A stretch of DNA of 64,000 bases, taken from contig NC_091695.1 of the NCBI RefSeq assembly GCF_041296265.1, positions 13,499,001 through 13,563,000 on the forward strand. Direction: 5' to 3'. Numbering within the stretch: the stretch's first letter is position 1; every line of letters begins with the position of its first letter. The stretch is from Equus caballus. Its lineage: Eukaryota; Chordata; Mammalia; Perissodactyla; Equidae. A program made the position numbers and the translations under genes. A model generated the notes under the pieces. It had not been told where the DNA came from. It worked only from the letters and a program-made list of their open reading frames with translations, and made no database searches. This document shows positions 37,355 to 49,937 of this stretch, piece after piece.

Positions 37355-37372
37355 CCTGAAAAGAAAACAATT
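37355..37372 (-). promoter_or_regulatory. Splice acceptor before the intact OR coding exon
   Basis: On the minus strand a pyrimidine-rich run (tgttttcttttcag) ends in AG at 37,357-37,356, 29 bases before the chosen ATG. Mammalian OR genes typically have untranslated 5' exon(s) spliced to one coding exon close to the start, so this is the likely 3' splice site. The upstream exon and promoter were not found. Confidence 0.6.
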
Positions 37373-37463
37373 TTTATTAATGCTACCTTGAATAATTGAA
37401 CTTTCCATTCTACCATGTAATAAATTATTGGACTTTATTTAGTTTTGAATTCTTTAGCCTGTT

Positions 37464-37491
37464 GGTGTGTGTGTGTATGTGTGTGTTTGTG
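37464..37491. repeat. (GT)n microsatellite
   Basis: An imperfect GT run about 110 bases upstream of the OR coding exon, presumably in its 5' intron. 37,500-38,225 shows nothing else recognisable. Confidence 0.85.
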
Positions 37492-38229
37492 CATTGGAAA
37501 TAAAGACTATGAGAGAGTTCTGGAAGATTGCTCCAATTGCCTCTGATGGGAAGTCTTTGCTAAGGTTATAGACATTAGGAATTTTATTAACAGATAGGCA
37601 GGAGAATACCTGTGCACACTTAATCATCCCAGATGACTAAGAGGCTAACTTGAAGTAGCAGATTGCACACACACTTGCATCCAAGCCTATAAAGGAGGTA
37701 GAAGATTGATGTAAAGTTCATAAATGCAAAGCTACAGAATTTTTCCTTTAATCTGTAGGAAATTGGAAACCACTGAAGGTTATTGAGAATATGATTGGAA
37801 GGATGAAGAGGAATTTGAAGAAGAGGGATTGTTGGATATTATTCTAGTAAAGATCTTTGTGTGCCTTCGATGAAATGGGCTGAGGGTCGGTAAAGGGGTG
37901 GAAGGCAGACACAGGAACCGCAGTAGCAGACTATTTATAATAGTTGAATAAGAAGTTACAGGGCATTGGTAATAGGAATGTAAAGAATGGAAACAAGAGC
38001 TACTTAAAAGTAGTCATAATGCATGTTTCCTAAATCCAATGATATTAAAATACCTAATAATATATACTTTTAAAAGTTTGATGGCTAGTGATGATATAGT
38101 AGCAAATGTTTGCACACATGATCCCTTTTCATATGATAACAACCTGTGTTGTTCGTATTACATCATCCATTTTTCAGATGAGGAAGCAATCTCAGAGACT
38201 AATAATAACTATAGTAGCAATGATAATAT

Positions 38230-38425
38230 TACCTAAAACTTACTGAACGCTTAATGTGCTTTAAGTGTTTTTGCAGACATTTATTTAATGCTCACTACAA
38301 ACCTACCAGATGGTTACCACTATCATTTTTATAGTTATTTTTCACATTAGGAAATAGAAGCACAGAGAGGTTAAAGATCTTGGCCAAGGTCAAGCAGCTA
38401 ATAAAGGGCGGAACCAAGATTGGAT
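38230..38425 (-). repeat. MIR SINE relic
   Basis: tttatttaatgctcactaca, cacagagaggttaaagatct, ggccaaggtcaagcagctaa and gggcggaaccaagattggat: a well-kept reverse MIR. Confidence 0.7.
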
Positions 38426-38769
38426 CAGATTATACTTGGTAATTTTTTCCCTCCAAATGCTTAACCTATATGCCCTATGTTGTTACATTATAATAAACAA
38501 TATTGAACCAGCAACCTTTTTTGTTATAAGCATAATAATTATAAGTACTTTAATGCTACTTCAGAGGCAAGATTATATGGAGAAATTCTATCAGCTCACA
38601 CACACAACATACATGCACTGACATATTGGAACTCCAAAATGTTAAGAAAAATGTGATACTGCTTTCATTGAACAATGCTTTTATTCTGGCCTCTCCATGA
38701 TCTCCAGATATTCCTTCTTCCATCCCCCTCCAAAACATGGACTCCAAAAGATATTAAAAACAATTTTCT

Positions 38770-38985
38770 GAATGGTTAAGTGTATTGGTTTAAGAATCAA
38801 AAAGATCAGATTAGAATTCTAGTTCTTCTACTTGCAATATCTTTTCTGGGGTATATTACTTTGGCACCTTACATTCCTAGTTTTCTCATCTATAAAGTGA
38901 GAATAATAATATCCACCTCACAGGCTGCTTTGATATTTATTTGAGGGAACATATATGACACATAAACCACAATATTTGGGGCACA
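38770..38985 (+). repeat. MIR SINE relic
   Basis: gaatggttaagtgtattggt, agattagaattctagttctt, ttctcatctataaagtgaga and aataataatatccacctcac follow a full-length sense MIR. Confidence 0.75.
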
Positions 38986-39329
38986 CATAGAACTTTCATT
39001 TTATGACTGTGTATGCACCTAGGAGATAGGAAGAATCGACTGTTTGATCAATACTACAGAGAAACACTTTATGCAATGAGCTCAGGAAGAATTGTGTCCA
39101 ACTTTTCTCTCAAAGAATCCACAGAGATTGATAGTATCCAGAGCAGTAGATCTTGGGAGGTATTCTCCATCTTTGTGCTTGGACTAAACAGTTGAAGGTT
39201 TATGTCATTTAATATTCATATTTATGTCTTTTGTGTATGTTCAGTGTACTCAATTTTTTGTCTATTAGTCTGATGATTAATCTTGTTATTAAAGGAGATG
39301 TCTCATGGGAAAAGTATGATATCTTCTAT

Positions 39330-39500
39330 CAGAGAGCTGAGTCCTACAGTTTGCTTAACTTCTATGAGCCTCAAAATTTTCAACTGTCAAATTAGGTTAA
39401 TGACAATTATGAATTATCTTTTGAAGAATTAGGATGAGGATGAAATACTCTTATAATATCTGAAAAATGTTGAAAAATAATGAGTACTATGTATGGAAAG
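39330..39500 (+). repeat. MIR SINE relic
   Basis: gcttaacttctatgagcctc, aactgtcaaattaggttaat and gaattaggatgaggatgaa resemble the MIR 3' half. Confidence 0.45.
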
Positions 39501-39689
39501 TAGCAATCTTTAATAAGCATCAGCACTATTGAAAAACTTACCTTAGCGATCTTAGATGATCTCAATGACGTTTGGGGGTGTCCAGAAATAATTCCATATT
39601 TAAACTAACCGCCTCTTGTAATAAGTAACTTTCAATATGAAGTATATGTCACACTTGGAAAAAGCCTATTCAGATACTTAACTACCAAA

Positions 39690-39778
39690 TGAATACTTGT
39701 TAAGAAATTGTATACATTGAACATGTGCAGTTTATTTTGATATATCAATTTATCACAATAAACCTGTTTAAAAAAGTG
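39690..39778 (+). mobile_element. Short L1 3'-end fragment
   Basis: gaaattgtatacattgaaca ... atcacaataaacctgtttaa resembles the sense 3' end of old L1 elements. 39,780-40,485 shows nothing recognisable. Confidence 0.45.
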
Positions 39779-41924
39779 TTCATATGAGTCTAAATCTTTC
39801 CATCTAGCCTAAAGCCTCAAAAGTTATTCACAGAAAACCTGCTTGTAGAGTGTTTTCTAGTTTTGGCTTTGGAAAGGATTCACTTGAAACACTATGGAGA
39901 AATTATCTTCTGTTCATGGCTCTGGTCCAAAGGGCAAGAGGCAGATAGTGTGAAGAAAACACATTCTAAGTGTTTACTCTGCCCATGATGAATCTTGGTC
40001 TGGAGAGGTGAACAAAGCAAAAACATTTTCATCTTTCCCTGTAGAGATATTTAAAAAGGTTTCCATAAAGCTTCAAAGAACTTGTCTTGTAGCTACTACT
40101 TTCTCTCCCAGGAATTATCTCCATTTCTGGAAAGGCTTTGTATTAGAAACAGGTATTCTGGAGAGACATGTTTGAGAAACATTCATTCTTGAGTGGGGAA
40201 TTATATTCTCTACACTTGGAGGCTAAGTATGTGGGAGTCCCATTGCTCTATCTGAAACTGAGTTGTTAAGAATGTTGAATGTCATGTGAATAGCAGGGTA
40301 ATATGAAGGTGGCATAATTACAATACGTGGAGCTGTGATGTAGTTTCCCTGTTGACTCAGGTCACAGAAGAGTTTTTTCTTATCAATATTAAACATTTAT
40401 TGGAAAACCACTATTGATTGTATGAGAGCTAGGTCAGTGAGAGCATAAAGTTAATGGCAGCCATTTTAAAGTTCTTAAAACTAAAAGCTGTTTTTATTTT
40501 TTTTTGCCCAGATTTGTTGAAATGTCATGGACAAATAAAATTATGTATATTTAGGTGTATAATGATCTTTTAAAATTGATGTCATAATAGTTTATAATAT
40601 TGTGAAATATCAGGTGTGTATTATTTTTGTCAGTCACCATATAAATGTGCCCCTTCATGCCTTGTGCCCACCCCCCAAACCCCCTTCCCTTCTGGTAACC
40701 ACTAAACTCTTCTGTTTGTTTGTGTATTAATTCATCTTCTACATATGAGTGAAGTAATACGGTGTTTGTCTTTTTCTGTCATGCTTATTTCACTTGCATA
40801 ATACCCTCAAGGTCCATCTAAGTTGTTGCAAATAGGACAATTTTGCCTATTTTATGGCTGAGTAGTATTCCATTGTATATTTATATACCACATCCTCTTT
40901 ATCCAATCATCAGTCAATAGGCACTTAGGTTGCTTCCATGTCTTGGCTATAGTGAATACTGCGATGAACATGGGGGTGCATAAGTCTATTTCAATTGATG
41001 ATTTCAAGTTATTTGGATAAATACCTAGTAGTGATATAGCTGGATCATATGGTATTTCTATTTTTAATTTTTTGAGAAATCTCCATGCTGTTTTCCATAG
41101 CGGCTGTACTGGTTTGCATTCCCACCAGCAGTGTATGAAGGTTCCCTTTTCTCCACATCCTCTCCAACATTTGTTCTTCTATTTTGGTGGCTATAGCCAT
41201 TCCAACAGGTGTAAGGTGATATCTTAGTGTAGTTTAGATTCACATTTCCCTGATGATTAGTAATATTGAATATCTTTTCATGTGGCTATTGTCTATCTGT
41301 ATAGCTTCTTTGGAAAAATGTCTGTTTATATCCTCTGCCCATTTTTTCACTGGGTTGTTTTTTTGTTTCTCAGTCATGTGAGATTTTTTTTATATATTTT
41401 GGAGATTAATCCCTTGTCAGATGTACGATTTGCAAATATTTTCTCCCAGTTGTGGGTGGTCTTTTCATTTTGTTCCTGTTTTACTTTTCCTTGAAGAAGT
41501 TCGTTAGTCTGATGAAGTCCCACTTGTTTATTTTTTCTTCCATTTCCCTTGTCTGAGTAGACATGGTATTTGAAAAGATCCTTCTAAGACCAAGGTTAAA
41601 GAGTTTACTGTGTATCTTTTCTTCTGGCAGTTTTATGGTTTCAGATCATACATTCAAGCCTTTGATCCATTTGGAGTTAATTTTGGTGCATAATGAAAGA
41701 TAATGGTCTCCTTTCATTCTTTTGTGTGTGGCTGTTTTTCCAACAGCATTTAATAAAGAGTCTTTCCTGTCTTTATGCTATGTTCTTAGCAGCTTTGTCG
41801 AAGATTGGTTCTCTGTAGATGTGTGGTTTTATTTCTGGGATTTAAATTATGTTCCTTTGATCTTGTGTCTGTTTTTGTACCAGTACCATGCTGTTCTGAT
41901 TACTATACCTTTGTAGTATATTTT

Positions 41925-42145
41925 TTTTTTAAAGATTTTATTTTTTCCTTTTTCTCCCCAAAGCCCCCCAGTACATAGTTGTATATTTCTCGTTGTGGGT
42001 TCCTCTAGTTGTGGTATGTGGGACGCTGCCTCAGCGTGGCTTGATGAGCAGTGCCATGTCCGCGCCCAGGATTCGAACCAACGAAACACCGGGCCGCCTG
42101 CAGCGGAGCGCGTGAACTTAACCACTCGGCCACAGGGCCAGCCCC
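41925..42145 (-). mobile_element. ERE1-type SINE, young-looking
   Basis: A reverse copy very close to the family pattern (ccccagtacatagttgtata, gtggcttgatgagcagtgcc, cgtgaacttaaccactcggc). Perfect 18-base target-site duplication acctttgtagtatatttt (41,907 and 42,146). It is inserted in L1 ORF2. Confidence 0.95.
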
Positions 42146-42654
42146 ACCTTTGTAGTATATTTTAATTCAGGGGTTGTGATACCTCTGCCTTTCTTCATTT
42201 TTCTCAGGATTGCTTTAGCTATTTGGAGTCTTGTGCTGCCTCATATGAGTTTTAGGATTCTTTGTTCTATTTCCATGAAGAATGTCAATTGGATTCTGAT
42301 AGGGATTACATTGAATCTGTAGGTTGCTTTAGGTAGTATGGACATTTTAATTATATTTATTATTCCAATCCATGTGCATGGAATAATGTCTTATAGCTTT
42401 CATTGCATATGTCTTACACCTCCTTGGTTAAATTTATTCCTAGATATTTTATTCTTTTTGCTGCAATTGTAAATAGGATTGTATTCTTGAATTCTCTTTC
42501 TCTTAGTTCATTATTAGAGTAAAGAAATGCAACCTGTGTTTTGTAAATTGATTTTGTAACCTACAAACATTCTCTATTTTCATTATTTCCAATATTTTTC
42601 TGATGGATTCTTTAGGATTTTCCGTATATACAATAATGTTTTCTGCTAACTATA

Positions 42655-42710
42655 AATCAACTACAAGAAAAAAGCTGGGAAAGTGGACAGCTTTTTTCTT
42701 GTAGTTGATT
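42655..42710. repeat. Perfect 23-base inverted repeat at an L1 deletion junction
   Basis: Arms 42,655-42,677 and 42,688-42,710 are exact reverse complements around a 10-base loop. The right arm is normal L1 sequence (compare about 53,200-53,222); the left arm and loop are an inverted copy of that same L1 stretch. Confidence 0.95.
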
Positions 42711-44334
42711 TCTAGTTACGTAGCATTATGGTTGGAAAAGGTGCTTGATATGATTTCAATATTCTAAAATGTATTGATTCTTGCCTTGTTTACCAACATT
42801 TGCTCCATCCTTGAGAATGTTCCATGTGCACTTGAGTAGAATGTGTATTCTGCTGTTATTGGATGGAGTGTTCTATATATATCTAATAAGTCCATCAGTT
42901 CTAGTTTATCATTTAAATCCAGTATTTCCATTTTGACTTTCTGTCTGGATGATCTATCCATTAATGTAAGTGGGATGTTGGGGGCCCCTAATATTAGTGT
43001 GTTCCTGTTAGTATCTTTAGGTTTATTAATGATAGGTTTGTGTACTTTGGTACTCCTGTGTCGATGCATATATATTTTTAAGTGTCTTCTTGGTGGAGTA
43101 ACCCTTTTATCATTGTATACTGCCCCTCTATGTCTCTCATTATTTGTTTTGCCTTGAAGTTTACTTTGTCTGATATAAATATGGCAACACTTGCTTTCTT
43201 TTATTTGCCATTAGTATCATCTTCCCTCCCATCACTCTGAGTCTCTGGTTGCCTTTTGATCTGAGATGTGTTTCCTGGATGCAGCATATTGTTGGGTCTT
43301 GCTTTTTAATCCATCACTGCATTCTGTGTCTTTTGATTGGAGTATTAAATCCATTTACATTTAGAGTTATTATTGATATATGAGTGCTTAATTATGGCAT
43401 TTTATGACTCATTTTGCATGTCTTATGCATTTCCCTTATTTCTCGTCCCATATCGTTCAGACTATGTATTCACTTTTGTAGCTCTCTATGATGGTTTTTT
43501 AGTTTTCTCTTTGCTTATTATTTGTGTCTCTGTTCTAATTATTTGTTTAGTGATTACCATGAAGTTTGTATAAAAAAATGTCATATACGAGATAGTCTAT
43601 TTTCTGATAGCCTCTTTTTCCCTTAGGCTTAGCTGATTCCATGTCTTTCCTCTTCCTCTTCTAAGTTATTATTGTCACAACTTATTCCATCTTGTGTTGT
43701 TAGTTTGTGGTTAAAAATGACGAGGTTGTATTTGTTTTTTATGTTTTCCTTCCCTTTATCTTTAATGTTATAATTAAGTGTTTGCTAACCAGTTGTGATA
43801 GAGTGCTACAATTTTATTACTCTATGTATTTATCACCTTGCTAAAGGCTTTGTAACCCCTTTCCTTTTTTTTCAGATATGAGGGACTTCTTGAGCATTTC
43901 TTATGGGGGGGGGGGGGCTTGTGGCAATGAACTCCCTTAGTTTTTTGTTTATCAGGGCAAGTTTTTATTTCTCCATCATATCTGGAGGCTATTTTCACTG
44001 GATACAGTATTGTTGGCTGAAAATTTTTGTCTTTCAGTATTTTGAATATATCACTCCACTCTCTCCTAGCCTGTAATGTTTCTACTGAGAAATTTGCTGA
44101 AAGCCTGATAGGGGTTCCCTTGCAAGTTTTCTTCTGCCTAACTTCCCATAATATTTTTTGTTTATCATCGGCTTTAGTCACCATTACTACTATTTGCTTT
44201 GGAGAAGGTCTTTTTATGTCGATATCATTAAGAGTTCTAATAGCTTCTTTCAGTTGTATTTCCAGCTCCTTCCCCATGTTCAGATAGTTCACAGTTATTA
44301 TTTCTTTGAACAAGCTTTCTGCCATCAGGATTGA

Positions 44335-44630
44335 TTTCTAGGTGGTCATTTACCTTCTGGTCTGGAGTAAAAAATAGAAAATGAGGTGAAGTTCCACAAG
44401 GATATAAAATTCAAGAGAAGGATGTAATTCTAAAGATAAGATTTTGGTGAAGATTCTATGATGAAATAAGCTTCATGAATAGTATTGTAACTATTATTAT
44501 ATATTAAATAATATATAAAGATATTTATTTTTTATTTAAAGATTGTTATTATATATAATAATTTATAAATATTATTAGAATTATACTTATAATAAAATAT
44601 TAATATATTTTTCCTACTGTTTGCGTGTGT
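44335..44630. repeat. AT-rich spacer with near-palindromes
   Basis: Almost pure A/T from 44,480 to 44,612. It includes an exact palindrome with 10-base arms at 44,497-44,518. No gene is visible. Confidence 0.7.
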
Positions 44631-45572
44631 TTGTGCCTTTTCTTTTTTTAATTTTTTATTATTTTTTTAAGTGCAGTAAGATTGGATTATAACAATATAT
44701 AGCTTTAAGATGTACATCATAATACATTTCAAGGTATGCATGCTCACCACCCAAAAACTAATTATAGTCCATCCCTTCAAATGTGATCCTAATCACCCTT
44801 TTTGCCCTCCTTCCTTCCCCCGTGGTAACCACCAATCCAATCTTCATTGCTATGTGTTTGTTTGTCATTCTTTTTATCCTCTACTTATGAGTGAGATCAC
44901 ATGGTATTTGACTTTCTCCCTCTGACTTATTTCACTCAGCATAATACCCTCAAGGACCATACTGATACTATCTGGTCACAGATTCCAACTGCCACAATTG
45001 GGTGGGGGTCAAGAGCTGTGTATTCTCATTCCACCATGATCCTGGCTCACTCTCTCACAGCTGCTGCTTTTCTATCATATATGTGTGCACTCTGCCTCAG
45101 TGGCTGAGCAGCAGTGTTGTGCAGGAGGAAGGGGCACTTTCTTTCACCTGCCCAATCTCTGGGGTATTATCACTCTGACATCCCTATCAGCTGTCCTGGT
45201 GTGCAGGCTTGATGAAGATGCCACCTCAATAGCTTAGTCACCTCTTTGTGGGGCTTTCCCACAGGCTGTGAGGGAATTTGGAGGACGAACGTGTTCTTTC
45301 AGAGGGATGCCACTCCCCCATCACCTATCAGAGCTGCCTGCAGTCCTGTGCCCTGGGTCACTGCCATTTGAGGAGGGAGAGGAGATCCCCTTACCTCCTT
45401 CCACTTCCTGTAGGGGGTCCAACACGTCCACCTTTAGACATATGGCTACCTGTATCTCTCAGACATCTTTTGTGTTGTGTGAATGTTCTATTGATGTATG
45501 AATGCCTTTTTTATTGTATCTTAGAGAGAAGAGTCTAAGGGAAGGGTTCACTCTGCCATGATGCTGATGTCA
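44631..45572 (-). mobile_element. L1 LINE remnant: 3' end joined to 5' UTR
   Basis: 44,631-44,960 parallels the L1 3' UTR of the copy at 49,938 (cctaatcaccctttttgccc, gtggtaaccaccaatccaat, gacttatttcactcagcata, ataccctcaagg). At about 44,960 it switches to GC-richer L1 5' UTR, ending in the L1 5' terminal sequence ctctgccatgatgctgatg at 45,550-45,568. Both ORFs are absent, so about 5 kb has been lost between the two ends. The open frames at 45,268-45,538 lie in the UTR and are not genes. Confidence 0.8.
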
Positions 45573-45589
45573 CACTTATAACTTGATAT

Positions 45590-48500
45590 TTTGATCTTAG
45601 TGTACATTTTGGTAATTGCCATATTTGAACTATTTTGCATATTCATCATTCACATAATTACTATTGTTTTTGTAGTGAGAACACTTAAGATCTACCCTCT
45701 TACCACATTTTAAGTATATGATACAGTATTGTTAACCATAATCACATTGCCATACAATATATTTCAAAAAATTCATCTTGTGTAAGTGAAGCTTTGCTCT
45801 GCATGATCAACATCTCCCTATTTCTTCCTCCCCCAGCATGTGGCAACCAACATTCAACTCTCTGCTTCTACAAGTTTGAGTATTTCACATTCAACAGATA
45901 CGTAAAAGCATGCAGTATTTTTTATTTCTGTCTCTTGCTTATTTTACTTAGCCTGATGTCTTCCAGTTTATTTGTCACAAATGGTAAGTTTCCTTCTTTG
46001 TAAAGACTATACAACATCCCATTGTACATTTATAAGACATTACCCATTCATGCATCAACAGACATATTGGTTGTTTCCATATCTTGTCTATTGTGAACAA
46101 TGCTGCAATAAAAATGAGTGCAAATATGTCTTCAAGTTACGGATTTCAATTCCTTTATATACGTAGCTGGAAGTGGGAATGATGGATCAAAATTAGTTCT
46201 ATTTTTAATTTTTTAAAGAATCTCCATATTGTTTTCCATAATAGCTGTGCCAATTTATATTCACACCAACAGTGCACAAGGGTTTCCTTTTATCCATGTC
46301 TTCAACAACACTTGATGTCTTTTGTCTTTTTGATAATTACTGTTCTTACAAATATGAAGTGGGGCCTCATATGATTTTTATTTGCATTTCCCTAATGATT
46401 AGTCATGTTAAACTCTTTTACATATATCTAGAGGTATGTCATGGTAAATTATTGTGATTTAATTTTTACTTCCCTGATTTAATGATATTGGGCATTTTCT
46501 TTTTCATGTTCTTATTGACAATTTGTACATCTTTTGTGGCATTTATGTTCATGTCCTTTGTACATTTTAAAAATAGGGTTTTCAAAAATTTGTATATTTA
46601 ATATATTTAGATTTATATAAATTTCTCCTGCTCCTTGGATTGCACTTTAATTCTTAAAAATGGTGATATCTGATGAGATGATTTAAAACTTTGATAAGGT
46701 CCAATTTTTCATTTTCTCTTATGTTATACACTTATTGGGTCACATCTAATAAATATTAGTCTACCCCAATAAATATCATAGATGATGATGATGATTATTA
46801 TTATTATAAATCAGCTTTAATATGTAGCTCTCTGTCTCATTTTGAGTTAATTTTTGTATGTGGTGTAAGGAAATGGTTAGCATTTATGTTTTTCGTTACA
46901 GATATCCTATCAACACAATATAATTTTTTAAAATTCTGTTCTTTAACCATGAATTACCTTGACAATGTTGTAAAAAAATGAGTATATTCGAGTTTGTTTC
47001 TGTACATTCTATTATTTTTCTGAACATATTTATATCTTTATCGTTATGCCAGTACCACACAGTGCTGATTAGAGAAGACTAAGCTTTGAAATTAGGTAAA
47101 GTTCCCCGCCTATTTTTTTGAGAATTAATTGTTATTCTGAGCCCTTTCAAATGCTCTACATTTCTGTATACATTTCAGAATAGATTTTTCAGTTTCTGTA
47201 ATGATCCTGTTGCCGTTTTGATTGGAATTGCATTGAAAATGTAGAATTGATATACTAAACATATTGGATTTTCTTTCCATCTAATATGGTATAGCTCTCT
47301 ATTTATTTGTACATATAAATTTCTCAGCAATGTTTTCTAGTTTTCATGCAGAGATGTTGAATTTCTTTTAAAAATATAAACCTAATGTTTCATTTTTTAA
47401 AATAGTAGTAGACTATTTTGTCTCTAACTTCAATTTCTATTTATTTCTTTTGTAGAAATAAAATTGATTTTTTATATTGAGGTTGTAACCTGTGTCCTTT
47501 CTAAACTCCCTGTTTAGTTTACCTAGTTGTTCAATCAAAATAATGCCATCTGCACAAAATTATTTTTACAATTTGGCTTCTTCCATTCTAAACTACATCT
47601 TTTATTTGCTTTTCTTTTGTTATTGCAATGGCTAGAACCTAGAGTATATTATATAATAGTAACGGTGAGTACATTTCCTTGTGTTGTTCCCAATCTTCAA
47701 GGGAGAGTAATCATCATTACTATGATGGTGGTAAGAGATTTTACATAGATGCTTTTTACCAAGTTGAGCAAATTCTTTACTATTATTTATTTCTTAACTT
47801 TAAAAAAAAGAATTTGAATCTGGGTTGACATTTTTCAATTTTCCTTCATATCTTGAAATCATCATGCATCTATTCTACTTTGTTTTGTTAATTTATTGAC
47901 TTACAATGAGTGATATTTGAATGTTAAGTCAACCTTTTATTCTTTGGACAAGCTCCACGTGGTTATGGTGTACTATTATTTTTAAAAATCATTGATGGAT
48001 TTGATTTATTGGCATTTTGTTAAATATCTTGTGCATATGTTCATAATGGACATTTGCTATCAATTTCTTTCTTGTAATGTCATTTGATATTTAGGAAATG
48101 CAGGCTTCTTATAAAGTGATAAATAATGTTTTCTCCTCTATGTTCAGAAAGAGTTTGTGTAGGTATTATTTATTTTTTAAATTTTTTGTGGAATTCAAGA
48201 GGGAAGCCATTGGGTCTGCATTTATTTTTGAGAAGGATTTTAATTACAAATTCAATTTTTTGAGCTGATATAGGACTATTCAGGTTTTCTATTTCATCTT
48301 CATTTAGATTTTGTAATACTTTAACAGCTAACTGGTTTTAAGTTGTCAAATTTATTGGCTTTAATTTATCACAATGTTTCCTATTATCATGCTTATATCT
48401 TTAGAATCTGTAATGTTGTACTCTTTTCCGTTCTTCATCAGAAATTTTCCTCTTCTTTCTCTTTCAACCTTTATCTCCCTCAATCACTCCCTATTTCCTC

Positions 48501-48850
48501 CCCCTCATTATTCTAGCTAAGTCTTTATCAATTTTATTTGTTTTACAAAGAGCCAGCTTTTTGATTAATTGATTTTCTTATTGTTTTTAAATTTTCTCTT
48601 TCTTTGAATTTTGTTCTGATCCTTATTATTTCCTGTCTTCTACATAGTTTATGTTTATTTTCCTCTGATTTTTCTACCTCTGTAGCTCAAAACATTTGAT
48701 AATTGATTTTAGATATTATTTCTTTAGCAATATATACATTTTATGATCCGAATTTTCCTCTAAGTACTTTTAATGCTCCCAGGATGTTCTGATATGTTGT
48801 GCTTTAGTTTAATTTATTCATTATAATTTATATTTGTCTTGTGATTTCCT
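45590..48850 (-). mobile_element. Old L1 LINE, 5'-truncated
   Basis: Reverse L1 3' region (45,650-46,300: catctccctatttcttcctc, gtgcaaatatgtcttcaagt) followed by ORF2-derived text to about 48,850 (caaagagccagctttttgat, cctctaagtacttttaatgc). Open frames are very short, so this is an old, heavily mutated copy. Confidence 0.8.
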
Positions 48851-48852
48851 TT

Positions 48853-49937
48853 TTAAATTTAGATAAAACTTACATGACATAAAATACCATTTTATCCATT
48901 TAAAAATGAAAAATTCCTTGGCTTTTAGTACATTCACAATGTTGTGCAATCATCACATCTAATTGCAGAACATTTTCATCTCTCTATACCAATTAGCAGT
49001 CAATTTCTATTTCCTCCCTCCCCCTGGTAACCATTAATCTTTCTGTTGCTATGGATTTGCTCCTCCTGGATATTTCATATTCATTGAATGATACAATGTA
49101 TGTCCTCTTGTGTCTATCTTCTTTCAGTTAGTATAATGTTTTCAATGTCCATCCATATTTTACCATGTAACATTATTTCATTCCTCTCTCTGGCTGAATA
49201 ATATTCTATTGTATGCATATACCACATTTTTATTATCCATTGATCAGTTGACAGAAATTTGGATCACTTTTACTTTTTGCCTATTGTGAATGTTGCTACT
49301 ATGAAAATGTTCAAATCTGTTTGAAGACAAATTTTTAATTATTTTGGGTATACGTGTCAGAGTTGAACTGCTGAGTCACATTATATTTCTGTATTTAACT
49401 TTTTTTCTTTTTCTTGGTGGGGATGATTGGCACTGAACTAACATTTGTGCCAATTCCCTGTATTTTGTATGTGGGATGCTGCCATAGAATGACTTGATGA
49501 GTGGTGCATAGGTCTGCTCCTGGGATCCAAATTGGTGAACCCCAGGGTGCTGAAGTGGAGTGTGTCAACTTAACCACTATGCCACCAGGCTGACCCATGT
49601 ATTTAAGTTTGTTAGAAACCATCAACTGTCTCCTCACAGCTCTAGCCCATTTTACATTTCTATCAATAATAATATGAGACTTCCAATTGCTCCACATTGC
49701 CAACACTTTCTAATTTCCTTTTTTCTCTTATGGCCATCTAAAAGATGTGGAGTAGTATCTCATTGTGATTTTTATTTGCATTTCCATAATGACTAATAAT
49801 GTTGAGCATATTTTTATATGCCTGTTAACCATGAGTATATCTTATTTGGAGAAATATCTATTCAATATTCTTTGTATATTTAAAAATTGGGTTGTTTGTC
49901 TTTTTGTTGTTGAGTGATGGGTTCTTTGTATATTCTT
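48853..49937 (-). mobile_element. Old L1 LINE, 3' part (split element, part 1)
   Basis: Reverse 3' UTR begins about 48,853 (ccattttatccatttaaaaa, cattcacaatgttgtgcaat). The ORF2 end runs to 49,937, where the younger full-length L1 is inserted. It continues at 55,812. A SINE interrupts it at 49,399-49,597. Confidence 0.8.
49399..49597 (-). mobile_element. ERE-type SINE, diverged
   Basis: Reverse copy: poly-T, ctgaactaacatttgtgcca, gtgggatgctgccatagaat, cttgatgagtggtgcatagg, ending in ccaccaggctgaccc. Target-site duplication tgtatttaa (49,390 and 49,598). Confidence 0.85.

Larger units (their letters stand above)
40490..44330 (-). mobile_element. L1 LINE, 5'-truncated, with internal deletion and SINE
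   Basis: Reverse L1 from a poly-T 3' end (40,493-40,506) through the 3' UTR and ORF2 to ORF1. ORF1 C-terminal sequence is readable at 44,325-43,822 (AESLFKEII, RRPSPKQ-like DIKRPSPKQIVV, KGTPIRLSANFS, QARREWSDIFK, RYDGEIKT). Endonuclease residues lie at 43,069-42,764. Compared with the fuller L1 at 49,938-55,811, the ORF2 centre (about 1.35 kb) is missing at 42,650-42,710, where an inverted segment sits. A run of 13 G lies at 43,905-43,917. Age looks intermediate: frames are partly open. Confidence 0.88.

Noticed and set aside
45268-45538. Overlapping proline-rich open frames
   Set aside because: They lie in an L1 5' UTR (minus strand); higher GC content leaves frames open. The same applies to 55,320-55,809 and 60,505-61,039.
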